Below are positions 1 to 8,646 of a stretch of 64,000 bases of DNA, in pieces (position 1 is the stretch's first letter; each line of letters begins with the position of its first letter). The position numbers and the translations under genes were made by a program. This DNA is from Mycobacterium sp. 852014-52450_SCH5900713 (GTDB lineage: Bacteria > Actinomycetota > Actinomycetes > Mycobacteriales > Mycobacteriaceae). The stretch is taken from positions 1 to 64,000 of the forward strand of contig NZ_LZIL01000022.1 in the NCBI RefSeq assembly GCF_001667075.1. The letters run 5' to 3'. The notes beneath the pieces are model-generated. The model was not told where the DNA came from. It worked only from the letters and a program-made list of their open reading frames with translations, and made no database searches.

Positions 1-28
1 AACCCCCACCCTTCTAAGCCGTTGGGCG

Positions 29-610
29 TCAAGGCCTGCGAGGGCCCATCATCCGGCCGCAGCCCATCCCGCCCGGGCCCATCATCTGTTGCATCATGGC
101 GGGCATCCCGTCCCGCACGAAACCGGTGACCTCGCGTGCGTGCGCACGGATGACATCGGTGAGGGCCGGGTCGTCGGCCGTCTCCTCGGCGATCACGCCT
201 CTGGGCGTGAATGTGAGCTGGCGTCGGTAGCCGCCGGCACTTCGGAAAAGCGTCGGCAGGCTCTGGCTCATGCAACGGATTTCAGTTCCCTGATCGAGGT
301 GGGCGTACATGCTCGAAACATGCTCCTGCAGTTGAGCAGTCAAGGCCGGCGAAGCCGATTCGGTGGTGGTGCGCACACCGCCGGGAATGTCCTCGACGAT
401 GCGGTCGATTTCGCTGTGCCGCATGAACATCTCCATGTAGCGGCTCATGTCCATGTGACCGGCGCCCATGAAACCGCCCCCGTCCGTGAGGCGGATAGCC
501 GTCGACGGCGGCCGCAAGGCGCTCCCACGCAGATGTGCCAGACCCAGGATGCTGCCCGCGCCGAGCGCGCCAAGCGCGGCAAGCGCCGCCCGCCGAGTCA
601 GTCCGGCCAT
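29..610 (-). CDS. Tat-exported Met-rich protein, candidate copper-handling protein
   Basis: I do not recognise a named family. From the ATG at 610 the product has 193 residues. The N-terminus has twin arginines (R6-R7) followed by an Ala/Leu/Gly hydrophobic stretch, a Tat-type export signal. The mature part opens with a Met/His patch (residues 52-65, HMDMSRYMEMFMRH), and the C-terminal 19 residues carry MMQQMMGPGGMGCGRMMGP. Met/His clusters in exported proteins commonly bind Cu(I); that role is inference. The gene is divergent to 697-1065, which shares the MMGPGGM motif, and a CsoR/RicR-like palindrome lies between them. An upstream in-frame ATG at 652 is rejected because a TAGAAT -10-like hexamer (640-645, minus strand) lies inside that extension. 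Confidence 0.72.
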   Translation of the reverse strand: MAGLTRRAALAALGALGAGSILGLAHLRGSALRPPSTAIRLTDGGGFMGAGHMDMSRYMEMFMRHSEIDRIVEDIPGGVRTTTESASPALTAQLQEHVSSMYAHLDQGTEIRCMSQSLPTLFRSAGGYRRQLTFTPRGVIAEETADDPALTDVIRAHAREVTGFVRDGMPAMMQQMMGPGGMGCGRMMGPRRP

Positions 611-639
611 ACGGCAAGCCGACCACATAGGCAACGCCC

Positions 640-678
640 ATTCTAGGGCCAATGGCCCCTACCCCCGGTGGGTATACG
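640..678. promoter_or_regulatory. Divergent promoter with CsoR/RicR-type copper operator
   Basis: TACCC-CCGGT-GGGTA at 660-674 is a perfect 5-bp inverted repeat with a 5-nt spacer. As I recall it, this is the core of the operators bound by the mycobacterial Cu(I) repressors CsoR and RicR. It overlaps a plus-strand -10-like TATACG (673-678) for the gene at 697. A minus-strand -10-like TAGAAT lies at 640-645 for the gene starting at 610. A second inverted repeat, GGGCC-AAT-GGCCC, lies at 646-658. Both neighbours encode Met-rich proteins, which fits copper control. Binding itself is inference. Confidence 0.55.
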
Positions 679-696
679 CGTGCCATCGTTTGAGGC

Positions 697-1065
697 ATGA
701 CGCACAATCCTGAATCCAGCGTCGGACCGACCACCGTGACCGGCCACCCCGGGGACGAGCATCGATTCGGCGCGCACAGTCGGCTGAGCCAAGTGGTCGC
801 GTGGGTGGTCATCGTCGCCGGCGTCGTGTTCGTCGTCGCGGTGGTCTTCTTCTCGGGCCTCTTCTTGGGCGCGGCCTCGGGTGACCGTTACGGCTGGCAC
901 CATGGCTACGGCGGCGGGCGTGGCGGTACCTGCCCGATGATGGGTCCCGGCGGCATGATGGGACCGGGCATGATGGGACCAGGCGGAATGGGGCCCGGTG
1001 GAATGGGACCGGGTGGTCCGATGGGACCTCAGCAAACGCCCACGCCGACGGCCCCGCGCCCGTAG
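697..1065 (+). CDS. Small membrane protein with GPGGM repeats
   Basis: No family recognised. The 122-residue product has a polar N-terminus, one membrane segment (about residues 33-58, very rich in Val/Phe) and a tail of Gly/Met/Pro repeats (MMGPGGM, MMGPGM, GPGGM) preceded by a His/Gly/Tyr segment with one Cys. The repeats are also visible in the DNA (about 937-1026). The tail resembles the C-terminus of the divergently encoded exported protein at 29-610, so the two probably work on the same ligand. With the copper-type operator at 660-674, a Cu(I)-binding or buffering role at the envelope is plausible but untested. The ATG at 697 is the only sensible start. Confidence 0.7.
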   Translation: MTHNPESSVGPTTVTGHPGDEHRFGAHSRLSQVVAWVVIVAGVVFVVAVVFFSGLFLGAASGDRYGWHHGYGGGRGGTCPMMGPGGMMGPGMMGPGGMGPGGMGPGGPMGPQQTPTPTAPRP

Positions 1066-1205
1066 CGCACCCGCCGGCGCGCGCTGGAGTTCGCTGATCC
1101 CAATATGCAACCTGCCCGGCGTCCGCCGTTCCGCTACTGGCAAGCCGGCCGCAACTCCGCGCTGCAGTCGCCGGGACCGGCGGTCAACCGCGGTTTCCAA
1201 TCGGA

Positions 1206-1234
1206 CTGTCAGGGTTAGCCAACCGCTCTAGAAT
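1206..1234 (+). promoter_or_regulatory. Candidate SigA-type promoter of lpqM
   Basis: The hexamers CTGTCA (1206-1211) and TAGAAT (1229-1234) are 17 bp apart and lie 48 bp before the lpqM start. The rest of the 216-bp gap 1066-1281 shows nothing else I can name. Confidence 0.4.
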
Positions 1235-1281
1235 GAGACCCCTTTGGTGCTTGCCCTGTAGCCGGTCGGGATGAGGTTGGT

Positions 1282-2781
1282 ATGAATAGCCCTGCGCGCA
1301 ATCGACGTCAGCTGGCCGGTGGCCGTCCGCGCAGGGCGGCCACCTTGCTGCGGGCGGCGTTCGGTTGCGCAGCGGCGGCAATCGTGGTGGCCGGGTGCAC
1401 ATCCTTCGTCGACGGGCGGGCGCTGTCGATGCTCAACGACCCGTTCCGGGTGGGCGGTCTGCCCGCGACCAACGGCCCCAGCGGGATCCGCTCGAACGCA
1501 CCCGCCCCCACCGGCACGGTCGTCAATACCGACAACGGCGAGATCGACAAGTTGGCGTTGCTATCGGTCAACGACATCGAGGACTATTGGAAGTCGGTCT
1601 ACAGCCAGTCGTTGAAAGGCGACTTCGTCCCGGTTGGCAAGATGGTGTCGTATAACTCAAAGCAACCGTCCAGCCCCATCGTTTGCCACAACGACACCTA
1701 CAAGCTCGTCAACGCCTTCTTCACGTCGCGCTGCAACCTGATCGCTTGGGATCGCGGGGTATTCATGCCCGTCGCGCAACGGTATTTCGGCGACATGTCC
1801 GTCAACGGCGTGCTGGCCCACGAATTCGGCCACGCCTTGCAGACGATGGCGAAGCTGGTGACCAGACGAGACCCCACGATCGTGCGCGAGCAGCAGGCCG
1901 ACTGCTTCGCGGGCGTCTACCTGTTCTGGGTCGCAGACGGCAAGTCGCCGCGGTTCACGCTGAGCACCGCCGACGGGCTGGACCACGTGCTGGCGGGGAT
2001 CATCACCACCCGCGACCCGGTGATGGACAGCGACGCCGAGAACGACGACGAACACGGGTCGGCCCTGGACCGGATCAGCGCCTTCCAAATGGGTTTCATC
2101 GACGGCGCCTCGGCGTGCGCGGCGATCGACAAGAAAGAAATCGGCCAGCGCCGCGGCGACCTGCCCAACGCCCTGCGCGTCGACAACAGCACCGGGAACC
2201 CGGAGACCGGTGAAGTCCCGATCGACCAGGACACCCTGTCGACGCTGATGGAACTCTTGGGAAAGGTGTTCTCCCCGAAGAATCCGCCGGCATTGTCCTA
2301 CCAGGCCGCCGATTGCGCGGACGCCAAGGCCAGCCCGCCGGCGTCCTACTGCCCGGCCACCAACACGATCGTGATCGATCTGCCGAAGCTGGCGGCGATG
2401 GGCAAGGTCGCCGACGAGAACGAACAAACCCTGCCGCAGGGCGACGACACCGCGCTGTCGGCCGTGATGTCGCGGTACGCGCTGGCAGTGCAGCACGAAC
2501 GCGGTCTGGCCATGCAGAGCCCGTGGACCGCCCTACGCACGGCCTGCCTGACGGGCGTGGTGCATCGCAAGATGGCCGAACCCATCGAGCTGTCGTCGCA
2601 GAAGCAGCTGCTGCTGACGGCCGGCGATCTCGACGAAGCGGTAGCCGGTTTGCTCACCAACCACCTCGTCGCCAGTGACGCGGACGGCACCAGCGTGCCG
2701 GCCGGTTTCACCCGGATAGCGGCGTTCCGCGGCGGCGTGACCGGCAACATGGACGCGTGCTACTCCCGCTATCCGGGATGA
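1282..2781 (+). CDS. lpqM: Lipoprotein metallopeptidase LpqM
   Basis: Exported lipoprotein with a zinc peptidase fold. The 499 residues start with a basic stretch, a hydrophobic segment and a lipobox ending at the cysteine of VAGC, so the mature protein is probably anchored outside the cytoplasmic membrane. Residues 180-184 read HEFGH (HExxH zinc motif), followed by EQQADCFAG, whose acidic residue is the likely third ligand. This pairing is typical of the neutral zinc metallopeptidase (YpfJ-like) family. Length and position match M. tuberculosis LpqM (Rv0419). Substrate is unknown to me. It stands alone, with a candidate promoter at 1206-1234, and is followed by a convergent gene. Confidence 0.9.
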   Translation: MNSPARNRRQLAGGRPRRAATLLRAAFGCAAAAIVVAGCTSFVDGRALSMLNDPFRVGGLPATNGPSGIRSNAPAPTGTVVNTDNGEIDKLALLSVNDIEDYWKSVYSQSLKGDFVPVGKMVSYNSKQPSSPIVCHNDTYKLVNAFFTSRCNLIAWDRGVFMPVAQRYFGDMSVNGVLAHEFGHALQTMAKLVTRRDPTIVREQQADCFAGVYLFWVADGKSPRFTLSTADGLDHVLAGIITTRDPVMDSDAENDDEHGSALDRISAFQMGFIDGASACAAIDKKEIGQRRGDLPNALRVDNSTGNPETGEVPIDQDTLSTLMELLGKVFSPKNPPALSYQAADCADAKASPPASYCPATNTIVIDLPKLAAMGKVADENEQTLPQGDDTALSAVMSRYALAVQHERGLAMQSPWTALRTACLTGVVHRKMAEPIELSSQKQLLLTAGDLDEAVAGLLTNHLVASDADGTSVPAGFTRIAAFRGGVTGNMDACYSRYPG

Positions 2782-2797
2782 CCGAAAGGCCGCGCTG

Positions 2798-3667
2798 TCA
2801 ACCGATCTGGGCGAGCCTGGGTATCACGTCGTCGCCGAGGCGGTGGATGAAGCCGACCGGATCGGGGTTGCCGGGGAACGGCCCGGCATTGACCAGCTCT
2901 ACGCCAAGTTCGCCGTAGCGCTCGACGGTCTTGAAGTAACCATCGAGGTCGTCGAACGGATTCACGAATAAGCCCACTGTCTTGCGGATTTCGCTCGAGT
3001 CTCGGCCCACCGCGTCACAATGGCGGTTCAGCACCTCGATCTTGTGCTCGAGAACATCGGGGTCGCCGGAGGTGCTGTTCCAGACGTCGGCGTACTGCGC
3101 GACCAGGCGCAGCGTCTTCTTCTCGCCGTCGCCGCCGATCAGGATGGGAGGGCGCCGAATCGGTTGGGGCTCACAGATTGTCTCCGCCAACTGGTAGTGC
3201 TTGCCCTGGTAGGGCCCGTTGTTCTCGCTCCACATCTGCCTGCAGATCTGCAGCGTCTCTTCGAGCATCTCGAAGCGCTGACTCACCGGTGGATAGGGAA
3301 AGCCGAGGGCCGCGTGCTCACGGTCGTACCAGGCGGCGCCGAGCCCCAGCATCGAGCGGCCCTGCGACAGGACATCCAGAGTGGTGACCGCCTTGGCCAG
3401 CAGGCCCGGATAGCGATAAGTGACCCCGGTGACCAGCAGGCTCAGCTCGATGTTGGTCGTCTGCCCGGCCAAGAAACCCAGCGACGTATAGCCCTCGAGG
3501 AACGGGTCCTCCGCCGGTCCCATGGCTTCCATCTGAAAGAAGTGATCGGCGAGCGTGAACAGCGTCGCCCCGCCCTGCTCGGCGGCCTTGGCCGCATCGG
3601 CCAGCGTCGGACCCAGCGCCGTCGGGTCGCCGGGCAGAAAGTCGATGAAGTGCAGTCCTACTTCCAT
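2798..3667 (-). CDS. LLM-class F420-dependent oxidoreductase
   Basis: The 289-residue protein is a bacterial-luciferase-like (LLM) TIM barrel of the coenzyme F420-dependent type. Typical features are the ADHFFQM segment near the N-terminus, the LLVTGVTYRYPGLLAK strand-helix, and SQGRSMLGLGAAWY at the mid-barrel. Substrate cannot be read from the sequence. It lies 19 nt downstream of the MarR gene at 3687-4121 on the same strand, so the two are likely co-transcribed from the operator-promoter at 4121-4156, and the MarR protein probably controls it. M. tuberculosis has no equivalent at this position that I recall. Confidence 0.85.
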   Translation of the reverse strand: MEVGLHFIDFLPGDPTALGPTLADAAKAAEQGGATLFTLADHFFQMEAMGPAEDPFLEGYTSLGFLAGQTTNIELSLLVTGVTYRYPGLLAKAVTTLDVLSQGRSMLGLGAAWYDREHAALGFPYPPVSQRFEMLEETLQICRQMWSENNGPYQGKHYQLAETICEPQPIRRPPILIGGDGEKKTLRLVAQYADVWNSTSGDPDVLEHKIEVLNRHCDAVGRDSSEIRKTVGLFVNPFDDLDGYFKTVERYGELGVELVNAGPFPGNPDPVGFIHRLGDDVIPRLAQIG

Positions 3668-3686
3668 TGCAGCCCTTGTCCTTTCA

Positions 3687-4121
3687 CTATTCGGTCAAGC
3701 GCTCGAGCAGCGTTAGCGCGTCGAGGATGACGCGACGTTCGCGTTCGGAATACCGCTCGTGGATGGCGCGTGCCAGCCACTCCTCCCGTACCTGCTGGTT
3801 ACTCTCGGCGCGTCGCCGGCCCGCCGCGGTCAGCGAAATCAGTTGCCGCCTACCGTCTTCAGGGTCGGGCGTGCGCTCAATGAGCCCCCGCTGCCCGAGG
3901 GCGGCCACAATCGTGGCCATGGACTGTGGACGTACCCGTTCGGCTGAGGCCAGGACGCTCGCCGATGAGGCGCCCTCTTTCCAAAGCCGGTTGAGCACCG
4001 CGGTCTGTGAGGGGGTCAAGTCGCCGTCGGTGGCGAGGTCCCTCAACTGGCGTCGCAGCCGACTGAACATCACCCGCAGGTCGCGGGCTGCCGCAGCCGC
4101 TGACTCGGCGATTCCGTCCAC
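3687..4121 (-). CDS. MarR-family transcriptional regulator
   Basis: The 144-residue protein has a MarR winged helix: TPSQTAVLNRLWKEGASSASVLA, then SMATIVAALGQRGLIERTPDPEDGRRQLISLTAAG containing the recognition helix and the Asp/Arg-rich wing. The start is the GTG at 4121. A minus-strand -10 TAGACT (4128-4133) lies 6 nt before it, so the mRNA is probably leaderless. A near-perfect 16-bp palindrome covers that -10, suggesting autorepression. It is the first gene of a two-gene operon with the F420-type oxidoreductase. The ligand is unknown. Confidence 0.88.
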   Translation of the reverse strand: MDGIAESAAAAARDLRVMFSRLRRQLRDLATDGDLTPSQTAVLNRLWKEGASSASVLASAERVRPQSMATIVAALGQRGLIERTPDPEDGRRQLISLTAAGRRRAESNQQVREEWLARAIHERYSERERRVILDALTLLERLTE

Positions 4122-4156
4122 AAGATCAGTCTAAACTGATAAGTTCAAACTGTCTA
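4121..4156 (-). promoter_or_regulatory. Leaderless promoter and MarR operator
   Basis: On the minus strand TAGACA (4151-4156) and TAGACT (4128-4133) are 17 bp apart, and the start codon follows 6 nt later. The palindrome ATCAGT-N4-ACTGAT (4125-4140, 14 of 16 positions symmetric) covers the -10. A second weaker half-site, AGTTCAAACT, follows at 4142-4151. The arrangement fits negative autoregulation by the MarR protein. Confidence 0.6.
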
Positions 4157-4785
4157 ATTGCGCCCGAGCAGCTGCAGGGCCGCGTCGACCGCCAGGGCCG
4201 CCACGTTCAGTGTCTTGGAGCGCAGATCGTGTCGCGCACCGGCGATCTCGACGACGGCGGTCGTGCCGGTGACCAGCGCGGCGGCGGCGCGCAGTTCGTC
4301 GGGCGTGCCGAATGGATCCGACGTCCCGTGCGTGAACACCGTCGGCACCCTGATGCCGGGCAGGTGCTCGGTGCGGGTCCGCTCGGGCTTCCCCGGGGGA
4401 TGCACCGGATACGAGAACAGCGTTAACAGGTCCACTTCGATAGGCGAGGCCTCGCGGGCGGCCACCACCATGGACGTCTGCCGGCCGCCATAGGAATGCC
4501 CGCCGGCGATCAACGGGCCGTCGGCGAGGCTGCGGCACAGCGTGATCGCCTCGACGATCCCGGCGCGGTCGGCGGCGGCCGAGCCGGACGGCGGTCCGGT
4601 GGGACGGCGCCGCCGGTAGGGCAGGTTGTACCGGACGGCGAGCCACCCGCGCCGCGCCCATTCTGCGCAAACCTGCTGCAGGAGCGGCGAATCCCGGTTT
4701 CCGCCGGCGCCATGGGTCAGCACCACCACCCCGGCGGCCGGCCCGTCGGGTTCGTGTGCGATGCCCGCGATCTGGTCGAGGGCAA

Positions 4786-4789
<4 letters not shown>
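4154..4789 (-). CDS. Alpha/beta hydrolase (Rv0421c homologue)
   Basis: The 211-residue protein is a small cytoplasmic alpha/beta hydrolase of the dienelactone hydrolase/KANL3-Tex30 type. Seen are an oxyanion-type LTHGAGGN segment, the nucleophile elbow GGHSYGG, a late FTHGTSDPFG with a candidate catalytic Asp, and GARHDL with the candidate His. It starts at ATG 4789 in an ATGA overlap with the thiD stop (4786-4789), so it is translationally coupled as the last gene of the thiC-thiD operon. The substrate is unknown, and the thiamine link is by position only. Longer in-frame extensions toward 5659 are shadows of thiD. Confidence 0.85.
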
Positions 4790-7362
<2,573 letters not shown>

Positions 7363-7443
7363 TATTTGGATGGTCCGCAAGCGACGTTACCCCCACCCCG
7401 GCCCTGCTGGCATGTGGGCGGGCTTTTTGAGCCAGGGCGGTAG

Positions 7444-7460
7444 CCGGCGGGATCCGCCGG
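7444..7460. repeat. Short hairpin between thiC leader and PAS-ANTAR gene
   Basis: CCGGCGG-GAT-CCGCCGG is a perfect 7-bp inverted repeat with a 3-nt loop, 16 bp before the GTG at 7477. It has no T-run and so is not a classical terminator. It could be an operator or an RNA hairpin in the leader of the ANTAR gene. Function unknown. Confidence 0.35.
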
Positions 7461-7476
7461 GTGCGAGGATGCAGAC

Positions 7477-8187
7477 GTGCATGAGGAAGGGAGAGCGGAC
7501 GGGTCGATGCCCGATCCGTCCCGCGGCGGCCAAGCTCTGAACTCGGTCGAGGCGGCCGCCCGCTATCTCAACGTCGGCACCTTCCGGTTCTGGTTCATCG
7601 GCGAGCGCTGGGAATGGTCCGACGAGGTGGCCAGGATGCACGGCTACGAACCGGGCACCGTCAAGCCCACGACGAAGCTGTTGTTGTCCCACAAGCACCC
7701 CGACGACCGTCGGCACGTCCAGGAGGTGCTCGACTACGCCCTGCAGTCGGCGGAGTCCTTCTCCAGTCGGCACCGGTTCCTCGACACGTCCGGCAACGTG
7801 CACGACGCGATCGTCGTGGCCGACCGTATGCACGACGAGTCGGGCGCCGTGGTGGGCACAGCGGGCTATTACATCGACCTCGCCAACACCTTCGACGAGA
7901 CCCGGCAAGAGGTGCTCGACGAAGCCCTGCCGGACCTCTTCGAAAACCGCGCGGCGATCGAGCAGGCCAAGGGCGTGCTGATGTTCGTCTACCGGGTCAG
8001 CGCCGAGCAGGCCTTTCGCGTGCTGCAGTGGCGGTCGCAAGAGACCAACGTGAAGCTGCGCGCGCTGGCCCGGCAACTGCTGGCCGACGTGACTGCCCTC
8101 GAGTGCTCGACGGCCACCCTGCAGAGTCAGTTCGATCATCTGCTGCTGACGGTGCATGAACGGATATCCGCCGAGTCCGCCGGGTAA
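7477..8187 (+). CDS. PAS-ANTAR RNA-binding regulator
   Basis: The 236-residue protein has an N-terminal PAS fold (about residues 25-145; FWFIGERWEWSDEVARMHGY, LLSHKHPDDR, a PAS_3-type sensor) and a C-terminal ANTAR domain (about 155-210; EQAKGVLMFVYRVSAEQAF, ending in LRALARQLLADV). ANTAR domains bind paired RNA hairpins and prevent transcription termination, so this is probably a signal-responsive antiterminator. GTG 7477 has a GAGGA SD; ATG 7507 is an alternative. It leads an island with a STAS protein and a hybrid kinase-phosphatase, all on the same strand. I recall no M. tuberculosis counterpart between thiC and Rv0424c. Confidence 0.87.
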   Translation: MHEEGRADGSMPDPSRGGQALNSVEAAARYLNVGTFRFWFIGERWEWSDEVARMHGYEPGTVKPTTKLLLSHKHPDDRRHVQEVLDYALQSAESFSSRHRFLDTSGNVHDAIVVADRMHDESGAVVGTAGYYIDLANTFDETRQEVLDEALPDLFENRAAIEQAKGVLMFVYRVSAEQAFRVLQWRSQETNVKLRALARQLLADVTALECSTATLQSQFDHLLLTVHERISAESAG

Positions 8188-8298
8188 CCAGAGGAATACG
8201 CGAACGCGGCAGCCCGCAAACAGTTAGTGTTCCTAGACACTCCGAACGGCGCGTGCGGCGCATTCGGACGACTGGGAAAGGCACTGGAGTTGTTGGCG

Positions 8299-8646
8299 GT
8301 GGAACATGAGTCTCTCGAGGATGCGGTCGTCGTGCGCGTTACGGGCGCCGTCGACTCCAGTACCGTCGATGAGGTAACCGCCCACCTGACCGCCGCGCTC
8401 AAGCTGGCCGAGACCCACCCGGCCCGGCTGCTCGTAGTGGACCTGCAAGCCGTCGACTTCTTCGGGAGCGCGGCGTTGAACGCCGTGCTCGAATGCCACG
8501 ACGAAGGCAAGGAAGCAGGGACGGCCGTCCGCCTGGTCGCGAACAACGACCAGGTGCTTCGTCCGATCGAGGTGACCGAACTGGATCGGATCTTCGACAT
8601 CTACCCGACGCTGCCCGAGGCTCTGCAACACAAGCGACGGCAATGA
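8299..8646 (+). CDS. STAS-domain anti-sigma factor antagonist
   Basis: From GTG 8299 the product has 115 residues and is one STAS domain: VVRVTGAVDSSTVDEV (first strand and helix), RLLVVDLQAVDFFGSAALNAV, and a final strand-helix. The Ser of DFFGSA sits where RsbV/SpoIIAA proteins are phosphorylated by an anti-sigma kinase and dephosphorylated by a PP2C phosphatase. The upstream in-frame GTG at 8227 coincides with a -10-like TAGTGT (8224-8229), and the first 24 residues look non-domain, so I prefer 8299, which has a GGAG SD. Its stop overlaps the kinase start (ATGA, 8643-8646). Both the expected kinase (HATPase) and phosphatase are encoded directly downstream. Confidence 0.85.
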   Translation: MEHESLEDAVVVRVTGAVDSSTVDEVTAHLTAALKLAETHPARLLVVDLQAVDFFGSAALNAVLECHDEGKEAGTAVRLVANNDQVLRPIEVTELDRIFDIYPTLPEALQHKRRQ

